The notes below the pieces were generated by a model. That model saw nothing but the letters and a program-made list of their open reading frames with translations, did no database searches and was not told where the DNA came from. From Bretschneidera sinensis (Eukaryota; Streptophyta; Magnoliopsida; Brassicales; Akaniaceae): 64,000 nt of DNA. The translations under genes and the position numbers were made by a program. The DNA lies in assembly GCA_023935145.1 (NCBI GenBank), contig CM043698.1, positions 87,561,001 to 87,625,000 of the forward strand. Direction: 5' to 3'. This document shows, in pieces, positions 1 through 9,164 of the stretch (positions within the stretch are counted from its first letter, which is position 1; each line of letters begins with the position of its first letter).

Positions 1-2
1 AA

Positions 3-1974
3 TTGGCTGACCGTTCAGTCAAAGTACCCCGGGGTATGGTAGAGGATGTCTTGATTCAAATTGATAAATTTTACTATCCTGTTGATTTCTTAATTCTTAA
101 TACTACTTCTGCTGTTGACACTAACTCTAAAATCCCTTTGATTTTGGGTAGACCTTTCCTTGCTACTGCAAATGCTCTAATAAATTGTAGGAATGGACTC
201 ATGAAACTGTCCTTTGGCAACATGACACTTGAAGTAAATATTTTCAATGTTGCAAAGCAACCCGAAGATGAGGACGAACACCACCAGCTTTAAATGATTG
301 AGTCACTCATAAATGAGGGAGTTTCTTTAGCTCATGATTGTGATCCTCTTAAGAATTTTATTGTTAATTATGAGATAGATTTATTTGATGATAAAACTGA
401 TATGATTAATATTTGTGCTGTTTTTGACAAATCTCAGGATTATAACAATCGGGCATGGCAACCAAGGTTTAAGGAGCTGCCCGAAAGAAGCAAGACACAA
501 GTCCCCTCAAGTGTGGAAGCACTTAAGGTCGAACTAAAGCCGCTACCTAAGGGCTTAAAGCATGCTTTTCTTGGTCCAGGTGATACTTTTCCTGTTATTA
601 TTTCTTCTGAATTATCTAAGACCCAAGGTGAGAAACTACTTCAAACTTTGAATGCACACAAATCAGCCCTAGGTTGGAGCATGGCTGATTTAAAGGGAAT
701 TAGTCTCCTAATCTGCTCCCATAAAATAAATTTGGATGAAGGAGTTAGTCCTCGTAGAGACCCTCAACGTAGGCTTAACCCCACTATGAAAGAAGTAGTG
801 AAAAATGAAGTACTGAAACTGTTAGATGCGGGTATTATATATCCTATAGCTGATAGTAAATGGGCAAGTCCTACCCAAGTCGTCCCTAAAAATTCTGGAG
901 TCACGGTAGTAAAAAATGACCTAGGAGAGCTAGTCCCTACCAAACTTGTGACCGGGTGGCGTATGTGCATCGATTACAGAAAATTAAATGCTGCCACTCG
1001 AAAAGACCACTTCCCACTCCCTTTTATTGATCAAATTCTTGAGTGTGTAGCTGATCATCCCTTTTACTATTTTCTAGATGGTTATTTTGGTTAATATCAA
1101 ATAGAAATTGCATTAGAAGACCAAGAAAAGACCATTTTTACTTGCCCTTTTGGCACCTACGCTTTTCGCAGAATGCCATTTGGATTATGTAATGCCCCTG
1201 CTACTTTTCAACGTTGCATGATGAGTATTTTTAGTGACATGATTGAAAGTTGCATGAAGGTTTTTATGGATGACCTAACTATTTTTGGATCTTCATTTGA
1301 AGCATGCTTAATGAATTTAGAAAGAGTATTAATTCACTGTGAGGAAAAATAATTGGTTTTAAATTGGGAAAAATGCCATTTCATGGTACCATCCGGCATT
1401 GTCTTAGGGCATATTGTCTCTTCTAAAGGAATAGAGGTTGATCAATCTAAGATTGAATTAATCTCTAAATTTCCTACACCTAAGACAATAAAGGATGTCA
1501 AGTCTTTCCTTGGTCATGCTGGATTTTATAGGAGGTTCACACAAAATTTTTCAAACATGTCTAGACCACTATGTGCCCTCCTAGTTAAAGACGATCCCCT
1601 TGAATGGACAGGAGCTTCTCAAGAAGCATTCCAAATGCTGATTGGCAAGCTTACTTCCGCACCTATAATGCAGTCACCGAATTGGACTTTGCCTTTTGAA
1701 ATCATGTGTGATGCTAGTGACTACGCTGTAGGTGTTGTTCTTGGACAGCGAAGAGAGGGAAAACCATTTTTCATTTACTATGCTAGTAAAACTTTAAATA
1801 GTGCTCAAATGAATTACTCCACAACTGAAAAAGAATTACTAGCTGTAGTATTTACTTTAGACAAATTTTGTGCTTATTTAATTGGTTCTCCTATTCTTAT
1901 TTTTACAGATCATGCAGCCCTCAAGTACCTTCTTACAAAGAAGGATGCTAAAGCAGGACTAATACGATGGATCC
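3..1974 (+). pseudogene. Element B pol, part 1: protease end, reverse transcriptase, RNase H start
   Basis: A single reading frame covers this stretch, broken by in-frame stops at 291-293, 1092-1094 and 1350-1352. The first 95 codons carry the end of the aspartic protease domain ([14 protein letters not shown]). RT follows, with the WRMCIDYRKLNAATRKD block near 955-1005, the FGLCNAPATFQR block near 1180-1215 and FMDD at about 1264-1275, the usual gypsy variant of YxDD. RNase H begins with [14 protein letters not shown] near 1707. Translation stops making sense at 1974, where element A enters. The stop at 291 could be old or natural; the other two interrupt conserved RT sequence and are disabling. 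Confidence 0.9.
1970..1974. repeat. Target site duplication of element A, left copy (GATCC)
   Basis: GATCC directly precedes the TGTTGACC start of the 5' LTR. The same five bases follow the TACA end of the 3' LTR at 12230-12234. The flanks on both sides belong to the same RNase H codons of element B. Confidence 0.97.
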
Positions 1975-2280
1975 TGTTGACCCTCGCCCGTATTTTAATG
2001 ATGGCAAAACACAACTGTTATTTAACTAACATGTTTAAACTAAGTTGTATTAAGGATCAAACACATTCAACCAAGGAACAAAGTGCAAAAACTCGAACCA
2101 AATCAAGTATCAAGTGAAGACTGAAGATCTAGTATAGGTCTTAAGGTTTAGAACCAATGTAAGTCTCACTCATACATTGTATTAGCTTGTTTAATGGCTC
2201 AAACACAAATGGTTTTTCTAAAACCATTAATTTTAAAATGTTTTTAATGAAAAACAGAAGAAAAACTGGGTTGGAAGACA

Positions 2281-2547
2281 ACCCAGTCGACTGGGTACAT
2301 ATACCAGTCGACTGGTATATGGGTCAGAAGGTACCCAGTCGACTGGATGAATTAACCCAGTCGACTGGTACTTTGACCAGTAATTTCCCAGTCGACTGGA
2401 TGAATCAACCCAGTCGACTGGCAAAATGGACAGAAAGTCCCCAGTCGACTGGATGATATATACCAGTCGACTGGATACCCAGAAGGTCTGAAAACGTATA
2501 TTTTTCAAGTGAACCCAGTCGACTGGTATCTCGACCCAGTCGACTGG
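2281..2547. promoter_or_regulatory. Palindrome array A1: ten CCAGTCGACTGG sites in the 5' LTR
   Basis: Perfect 12-bp cores start at 2283, 2304, 2335, 2357, 2388, 2410, 2441, 2463, 2515 and 2536. Steps are 21, 31, 22, 31, 22, 31, 22, 52 and 21 bp, close to 2, 3 or 5 helical turns of 10.5 bp, so all sites face nearly the same side. The second site extends to a 24-bp perfect palindrome (2298-2321). The first extends to 16 bp (2281-2296). Spacers are unrelated in sequence. The array ends about 95 bp upstream of the TATA box. An operator or enhancer for a dimeric DNA-binding protein is inferred. Confidence 0.85.
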
Positions 2548-2642
2548 TAGTTCAAAAATATGACCGTTGGACTCCAAATCTGAACGTTTTAAAGTAAATC
2601 TTTTTCAAATTAAAGTCCAAAACGGCCATATTAATTGATTGC

Positions 2643-2649
2643 TATATAA
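2643..2649 (+). promoter_or_regulatory. Element A LTR TATA box
   Basis: TATATAA within GCTATATAAACCC lies downstream of the palindrome array and upstream of the R/U5-like part of the LTR. The same box recurs at 11648-11654 in the 3' LTR. Confidence 0.75.
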
Positions 2650-3226
2650 ACCCTCTCAGCAAAGCATTCAATAACTAGCAGCACATATTCAAAAAGAGTT
2701 GATCTCATATAATCAAGTTTTTATACTCTTGAAACACAAAAAGCTTTGAAATAATCTTATTGAGCCATTTCTTCAAGCTTTACTTTGAAAGAGAGACATT
2801 TCTGTTGTAATAAGCTTTCATTTGTTGTCTCTCTACCTTTTACTTTACACCATCTTTGTAAAGGGATTACTTCCGAGAGGAAGGGGAAACTTCCGAAAGG
2901 AAGGGGATTTTTCGGTTTAAGCAATTCCTGTAAATTGCTTGTGTACGGTTTGTGCAACACTCGGCTAAGTTGTGCGACTAAGTTTTCTTAGTGGATTACT
3001 TCAAGGAGTTCCTTGAAGAGAGTGGACGTAGGGTCGGAACGAATCCGATATTGCCGAACCACTATAACTGTGTTTGCATCCTCTTTCCTTAAACTCTTTA
3101 TTTACAGCTTTCTACTTGTATCAATTATTTGTTGCTTATCAGTTTTTATAAACTTGTATAAATTCCGCAAAAGTTTTTAAAAACCCAATTCACCCCCCCT
3201 CTTGGGTTGAAACCTCGAGCTACAAT

Positions 3227-3240
3227 TGGTATCAGAGCCT
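3227..3240 (+). promoter_or_regulatory. Element A primer binding site (initiator Met tRNA type)
   Basis: TGGTATCAGAGCCT begins two bases after the 5' LTR. This is the standard plant copia primer site, complementary to the 3' end of initiator methionine tRNA. Confidence 0.95.
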
Positions 3241-3279
3241 CGTTCTCTTTATAAGGCTTAAATTCCTAGAGTTGATCCA

Positions 3280-5334
3280 ATGGCAGCAAATAGCTACTCT
3301 GAGGGACACTCTTATACTAGACCTCCATTGTTCAATGGATCAAATTATAACTACTGGAAAAATAGAATGAAAATCTTCGTCGAAGGACAAGATTACAATC
3401 TATGGAGAATTATAGAAGAGGGACCTAAAATTCCCTCAAAAGAAATAGTTATTGGAGAGACTCTTCATACAATGCCTAAACTCAAAACTGAGTTTACTGA
3501 CGAGGATTGTAGAACAATGTCTCTCAATAGCAGAGCAACAAGCATGCTACATTGTGCTTTAGATATTTCTGAATATAACAAAATATCTGCATGCGTTTCT
3601 GCTAAAGAAATATGGGACAAATTGCAAGTCACATATGAAGGAACAAGTGAAGTAAAAAAGTCTAAAATTTACATGCTAATTTCTGAATATGAATCTTTTA
3701 AGATGTCTCCTAATGAAACCATTTCTGAAATGCACTCACGATTTACTACTATTATAAATAGTTTAAAATTGCTTGGCAAGAATATTGAGGAAGTTGAACT
3801 AACCAGAAAAATCTTAAGATCTCTACCTCCAGAATGGAAACCAAAGAGGACAGCCATTCAAGAGGCCAAAAATCTTGACAAGCTTGATGTTGAGACGCTG
3901 CTTGGGTCATTATTGACATACGAGATGGAAGAAATGACTCCCATCGTCAATGATGATGAGAAAAAGAAGAAGCAAATTGCTCTCAAAGCTTCTACGAGCA
4001 ACAAAGAAAAGGAATTAGAACAAGAAGCAGAGAGCAGTGAAGAGGATGGTGAAATGGCTTTAATCACCAGACGATTCCATAAGTTCTTGAAGAAAAGCAA
4101 GAAACCTTACTCAAAGGATCCCACCTCAAAAAGGGAACCACTTATGTGCTATGGCTGCAAGAAGCCAGGACATATAAAAGCTGACTGTCCAGTTTCAAGC
4201 AAACCATACAAGGGCTTCAAGAAGAAAGCTATGGTAGCAACTACCTGGAGCGATGACGAAGAAGATGAGTCATCAGACAAAGAAATTGGATACGAAGAGA
4301 TTGCCAACCTCTGTTTAATGGCAATCGATGATGAAAGTGAGGTAACATCTTCTCCCTCTTCAAAAAATAATATTGTTACTAGTAGTGAAGAATTACTAGA
4401 AGTCATAAATGAAATGCATGAAGAATTAAAGAAATTTGATTCTAGAAATTCTGTTCTTAAGAAAGAAGTATCATCTCTTTCTAAGGAAATGATAGTTCTT
4501 AGAGAAGAAAAAGAAAAATTATCATCTTTACTGTATAATTCGTCTCAAGATTTTCTTAAAGATGAAAATGAGAATTTGAAAAATAAAATTTCTGAATTAA
4601 ACAGCACTGTATCTAGACTTATGCTTGGTAAAGAAAAACTTGATGAAGTGCTTTCTTCCCAAAGATTAAGTGGAGGAAAATCTGGTGTAGGATATTCTCC
4701 ATTGGGAAAACAAAAAACAAAAGAGAGCTTATTCATGAAAGCCTCTTGTGTAGATGGAGCTTCTACTTCGAAAGCTCCTAACCTTGTTAAAAGCACTCCC
4801 TTAATAAATCCGAGGAACTCTAGAAACTTAAATGATCATACTAAATTGAAGCATCCTAAAAATACTCATGCTTATTTGTATGCTCATTCTAGAAATGCTC
4901 ATACACATCCTAGAAATAATCATCATGCTCATTCTAGGAACAATGTGTATAATCAAAGAATGCATTCTGCTCATCCTAGGAATCACCATCATGGCTATTC
5001 TAGAAATAACTTGCATACATATGCTAGCATGTATCCTAGAATGCATCATCGTTCATTTTCTGGAAATGACATGCATTTTCATACCCCTTACCGTAGAATC
5101 ATGTATCCTAGGAACTATCATCCTAAGGATTATAGGAATGCACATGTAAAATTTCCTAGAAATTACTATGACTATAATGCTAGGTATGTGCATCATCAAC
5201 ATGTTCATAGAGCACCATATATTGTTAAGAAAGTATGGGTCCCAAAAGGAACCGTATTTTCAAGGACTAACCCCAAAGGACCCAAGAAATTTTGGGTACC
5301 TAAAAATGCTATCGTATATCCTTGTGTGATGTAG
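3280..5334 (+). CDS. gag: Element A Gag, ended by an in-frame TAG
   Basis: A 684-residue copia Gag that builds the RNA-packaging particle. Residues about 14-240 are the Gag-polypeptide/UBN2-type region (YWKNRMKIFVEG near the start, then the LTRKILRSLPPEWKPK block). A CCHC zinc knuckle (CYGCKKPGHIKADC) lies at about 290-303. Acidic and coiled-coil stretches cover about 320-470. Residues about 515-640 are rich in His, Asn and Arg with repeated HSRN/HPRN units. The ATG at 3280 lies about 40 bases after the primer site and is the first good start. The TAG at 5332-5334 is followed in the same frame by protease, so it separates Gag from Pol either by mutation or by readthrough. Confidence 0.92.
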   Translation: MAANSYSEGHSYTRPPLFNGSNYNYWKNRMKIFVEGQDYNLWRIIEEGPKIPSKEIVIGETLHTMPKLKTEFTDEDCRTMSLNSRATSMLHCALDISEYNKISACVSAKEIWDKLQVTYEGTSEVKKSKIYMLISEYESFKMSPNETISEMHSRFTTIINSLKLLGKNIEEVELTRKILRSLPPEWKPKRTAIQEAKNLDKLDVETLLGSLLTYEMEEMTPIVNDDEKKKKQIALKASTSNKEKELEQEAESSEEDGEMALITRRFHKFLKKSKKPYSKDPTSKREPLMCYGCKKPGHIKADCPVSSKPYKGFKKKAMVATTWSDDEEDESSDKEIGYEEIANLCLMAIDDESEVTSSPSSKNNIVTSSEELLEVINEMHEELKKFDSRNSVLKKEVSSLSKEMIVLREEKEKLSSLLYNSSQDFLKDENENLKNKISELNSTVSRLMLGKEKLDEVLSSQRLSGGKSGVGYSPLGKQKTKESLFMKASCVDGASTSKAPNLVKSTPLINPRNSRNLNDHTKLKHPKNTHAYLYAHSRNAHTHPRNNHHAHSRNNVYNQRMHSAHPRNHHHGYSRNNLHTYASMYPRMHHRSFSGNDMHFHTPYRRIMYPRNYHPKDYRNAHVKFPRNYYDYNARYVHHQHVHRAPYIVKKVWVPKGTVFSRTNPKGPKKFWVPKNAIVYPCVM

Positions 5335-6726
5335 ATTTGCCTTCATACCAAGGAAAAAGGTAACTGTTGGTACCTTGATAGCGGTTGCTCGAAGCATATG
5401 ACCGATGATAAAAGCGTATTCAAAGAGCTAACTCTAAGAGATGGTGGACTTGTGACCATTGGAGACAATACTAAAATAAAGATCATCGGGCATGGAAAAG
5501 TCGGTAATGATTTCTCAACTTTAGATAATGTATTGCTAGTACAAGGCTTAAAGCCAAATTTACTTAGCATTAGTCAATTATGTGACAAAGGATATAAAGT
5601 CACATTTGAAACCTCTCATTGTCTAGTTATAGACATCAAGAGCAACAAGATCAAATTCATTGGCCATAGACATGAAAATGTCTATATAGTTGATTTGAAA
5701 TCCTTACATTCCAATAATGAAAAATGTTTTCCTGCTTTTAGTGAAAATCAATGGCTATGGCATAGAAGGCTTGGTCATGTAAATATGAACTTGCTAAAAA
5801 TTGTTTCAAGAAAAGATTTAGTTATTGGTCTTCCTAAAATCAATTTTGAGAAAAACAAAATTTGCAATGCTTGTCAAATGGGAAAACAATCAAGGATATC
5901 TTTCAAAGCAAAAAATGTTGTCTCAACTACTAGACCTTTGGAACTTTTGCATATGGACTTATTTGGTCCAATTAGTACCATTAGTCTAGGTGGCCATCAA
6001 TATGCTCTTGTTATTGTTGATGACTATTCAAGATATACCTTTGTTATTTTTATTGCTTATAAGGATGAAGCTTTCAAAGGATTTGAAAAGTTTTGCAAAA
6101 AGGTACAAAATGAAAAAGGAATTTGTATTTCAAGCATAAGAAGTGATCATGGCAAAGAATTTGAAAATCAAAGCTTTTCAAAATTTTGTGATGAAAATGG
6201 AATTAATCACAACTTTTCAGCTCCTAGAACTCCTCAACAAAATGGAGTTGTTGAGAGGAAAAATAGAGTTCTAGAAGAATTTTCAAGAACAATGCTTTGT
6301 GAAAATAATTTACCAAAATATTTTTGGGCTGAAGCCGTGAATACTTCTTGCTATATTTTAAATAGAATTTTGATAAGGCCCCTGCTTGATAAAACTCCTT
6401 ATGAACTATGGAAAGGGAGAAAGCCAAATATTTCCTATTTTCGTGCCTTTGGTAGTAAGTGCTTCATCTTAAATAACAATAAAACTAACTTGGGTAAATT
6501 TGATTCCAAGACCGATGAAGGGATATTTTTAGGATATTCTACTACTAGTAAGGCCTATAGAGTTTTCAATAAGAGAACTCTAGTAGTAGAAGAATCTGTG
6601 CATGTAACTATTGATGAATCTAACCCAATGAGTAGTGGAGAAGTTTCCTTTAAAGATGATGCAGATTTTATTCCAAGAATGGAAACTTCTACTCCCATTG
6701 TTGACCCAAAAGTGAGTTCTTCTTAA
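5335..6726 (+). pseudogene. pol: Element A Pol, part 1: aspartic protease and integrase
   Basis: The same frame as Gag continues after the TAG. The protease active site is in WYLDSGCSKHM, with DSG at 5377-5385, upstream of the first ATG (5398); translation from 5398 would lose the active site. The GAG-pre-integrase zinc motif follows (WHRRLGHVN, then CNACQMGK). The integrase core has catalytic-type Asp in HMDLFGP, Asp in IRSDHGKEF and Glu in PQQNGVVERKNR. An in-frame TAA at 6724-6726 cuts off the rest of Pol. Nothing else in this part looks damaged, in keeping with a young insertion. Confidence 0.9.
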
Positions 6727-8457
6727 ACAAATGAAGGGATGGCAACTCCAAATTTGGACCAACCATCCTCAAGTCAACAAGAGGAAAATCTACCCAAGGA
6801 TTGGAGGTATGTAAATCATCATCCAATTGATCAAGTAATTGGTGATCCTTCACAAGGGGTAAGAACTCGCTCTTCCATTAGAAATATTTGTAATTTTGTA
6901 GCTTATTTGTCTCAAGTAGAACCTAAGACATTTATAGAAGCTGAAAAAGATAATGATTGGATAATTGCAATGCAGGAAGAGATAAATCAATTTGAGAGAA
7001 ACAATGTTTGGGAACTAGTTCCAAGACCTAAAGATCATTCAATTATTGGAACTAAATGGGTATATAGAAATAAAATGGATGAAAATGGTATAGTAACTAG
7101 AAATAAGGCTAGACTAGTTGCTAAGGGATATAACCAAGAGGAAGGAATAGATTTTGATGAAACCTATGCTCCCGTAGCTAGATTAGAAGCTATTCGAATG
7201 TTATTAGCCTTTGCATGCTTTAATAAATTCAAGCTATTTCAAATGGATGTGAAAAGTGCCTTTTTAAATGGCTTTATAGAAGAAGAGGTTTATGTTGAAC
7301 AACCTCTTGGTTTTGAAAACCCTAGTCTTCCAAATCATGTCTACAAGCTTTCTAAGGCTTTATATGGGCTGAAGCAAGCTCCAAGGGCATGGTACGAAAG
7401 ACTAAGCAAATTTTTGATTGATAATGATTTTGCAAGAGGAAAAATAGATACAACTCTCTTCACAAAAACTCACAAAAATGACACTTTGATAGTTCAAATA
7501 TATGTTGATGATATTATATTTGGTGCTACTAATGAATCTATGTGTCAAGAGTTTGCAAAGTGCATGCAAGGTGAATTTGAAATGAGCATGATGGGAGAAC
7601 TTACCTACTTCCTTGGACTGCAAATCAAGCAACTAAAAGGAGGTATCTTCATCAATCAACAAAAGTACGTCAAAGATCTACTAAAGAGGTTCGGGATGGA
7701 AAACTCAAAGCCTATTGGAACGCCTATGAGCACAACCACCAAACTTGATCTTGATGAAGGAGGTAAAACTGTAGATTCTAAATATTATAGAAGCATAATA
7801 GGTGCTTTATTGTACTTGACTGCAAGTAGACCTGATATAATGTTCAGTGTATGCATGTGTGCTAGATTTCAATCTAATCCTAAGGAATCACATGTAGTTG
7901 CAGTAAAAAGAGTCCTTAGATATCTACAAGGGACTCAGACCATAGGATTATGGTATTCTAGAGAATCATCTTTTGAGCTAGTAGGATATTCGGATGCTGA
8001 TTTTGCTGGATGTAGGTTAGATAGAAAAAGCACAAGTGGAACATGCCAATTCTTTGGTGCTATGTTAACTTCTTGGTTCTCCAAGAAACAGAATTCAGTT
8101 GCACTATCAACCGCTGAGGCGGAATATGTAGCAGCTGGCAGTTGTTGTGCCCAAGTACTATGGATGAAACAACAACTAGAAGACTATGGCATGAGTCTCA
8201 AAAATATTCCTATATTTTGTGATAATACTAGTGCCATCAACCTAACCAAAAATCCTATTCAGCACTCTAGAACCAAGCATATAGAGATTAGACATCATTT
8301 CTTAAGAGACCATGCTCAAAAAGGTGATATAAGATTAGAATTTATACCTTCAGAAGATCAAATAGCTGATATTCTTACAAAACCCTTAAGTGAAGCTAGT
8401 TTTTGCAAAATAAGAAAGTTGATGGGATTGCTTGATTTTGATAAATTGAATGTTTGA
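6727..8457 (+). pseudogene. pol: Element A Pol, part 2: reverse transcriptase and RNase H
   Basis: Same frame as Gag and integrase; only the TAA at 6724 separates them. From the first ATG (6739) it reads 572 residues. RT blocks: [40 protein letters not shown] and the catalytic YVDD at about residues 255-258 (7501-7512). RNase [18 protein letters not shown], and the closing [10 protein letters not shown] and ADILTKPL blocks typical of copia. Length and motif order are complete. No ribosome entry logic is visible for the ATG at 6739, so this part is probably untranslated without suppression of both stops, or is supplied in trans. Confidence 0.9.
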
Positions 8458-8597
8458 TTGCATCTCATTTCATCATTTGCAAGTTTGACATTGAGTGATA
8501 GAGTATTAATCCATGTTTAATTATTCCCTTCACTCAAAAATGTCATAGATAAACAAATTCGTGCTATAAATTCAAGACTGGAAATTTTACTAATGGT
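8458..8597 (+). other. Spacer after element A pol
   Basis: AT-rich sequence between the pol stop and the first palindrome. No ORF or motif seen. Confidence 0.6.
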
Positions 8598-8935
8598 CCA
8601 GTCGACTGGTAAATGTGATCCAGTCGACTGGTAAGTCACTGCCTGATTGTCCAGTCGACTGGTAATTTTGACCCAGTCGACTGGTAACTCTCTGCCAAAA
8701 ACTCCAGACGACTGGTAAGTCTTCTCCAGTCGTCTATAAAATCAAATCTTGCTTGGAGCCAAATTTTTTCATTTTTTTTGAACCCCCAGTCGACTGGTAA
8801 CGATAGCCCAGTAGACTGGTATCTCACTGTCAGTTGATCCAGTCGACTGGTACGTTTACCCAGTCGACTGGTAAGAGAAACTGTTCATCTTTTCAAAAGG
8901 GCCCAGTCGACTGGTAAGTTTACCCAGTCGACTGG
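8598..8935. promoter_or_regulatory. Palindrome array A2: CCAGTCGACTGG sites between pol and the third ORF
   Basis: Nine perfect cores start at 8598, 8620, 8651, 8673, 8786, 8839, 8860, 8903 and 8924. Three degenerate ones start at 8704 (CCAGACGACTGG), 8726 and 8808 (CCAGTAGACTGG). Steps are 22, 31, 22, 31, 22, 60, 22, 31, 21, 43 and 21 bp, the same 2-turn/3-turn rhythm as the LTR array, although the spacers share no sequence with the LTR. A TATA box begins 12 bp after the last site. This looks like a second copy of the LTR control region driving the third ORF. Confidence 0.85.
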
Positions 8936-8946
8936 TATCGCGATTC

Positions 8947-8953
8947 TATAAAA
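8947..8953 (+). promoter_or_regulatory. Candidate internal promoter of element A third ORF (TATAAAA)
   Basis: TATAAAA in GATTCTATAAAAGGG stands directly downstream of array A2 and 212 bp upstream of the ATG at 9165. A pyrimidine-rich stretch with CTTTCTCTCTCT follows near 9000-9015, as in plant initiator or leader regions. Inferred from layout only. Confidence 0.55.
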
Positions 8954-9164
8954 GGGACTGTTCATTTTCGCCCTCTTTACGCCATTTTCAAAGAGCCCAA
9001 GCTTTCTCTCTCTAGAAAAATTCATCTTTTTGATCTGAAAACCATCCAAATCCCTTCTAAACACACCGATCTACTCATTCCTAAAGAGATTTTTAACTTT
9101 CTACGGTTAAAATCTCTCATTTTTACCAAATTTCCTTTTTCCAAAAACTTCAAATTTCTCGAAA

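Larger units (their letters stand above)
1975..3224 (+). repeat. Element A 5' LTR
   Basis: Starts TGTTGACCCTC and ends CGAGCTACA. It matches 10980-12229 in length and, by eye, in all but one base. It holds ten copies of CCAGTCGACTGG (2283-2547), a TATA box at 2643-2649 and a purine-rich leader near 2870-2910. Two ORFs of 89 and 114 codons in this region are only translations of the palindrome array. Confidence 0.97.

Noticed and set aside
2283..2547. Cloning or linker artefact, since each core contains a SalI site (GTCGAC)
   Set aside because: Sites lie in native element sequence, are present identically in both LTRs, and have degenerate forms; other families show the same geometry with other sequences.
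2187..2577. ORFs of 89 and 114 codons in the element A LTR, repeated at 11192-11582
   Set aside because: They translate the palindrome array (repeating PVDW and QSTG on both strands) and vary only with the repeat; no sign of a real gene.
8631..8919. Splice donors: several palindromes run into GTAAGT (8631, 8715, 8914)
   Set aside because: The match arises from the palindrome's last G and a T-rich spacer start, it is absent from the LTR array, and no matching acceptor before 9165 stands out.
8598..8935. CRISPR-like array of short repeats with unique spacers
   Set aside because: The units are 12-bp palindromes with 9-48-bp spacers inside a plant retrotransposon; there are no cas genes and repeats are far too short.
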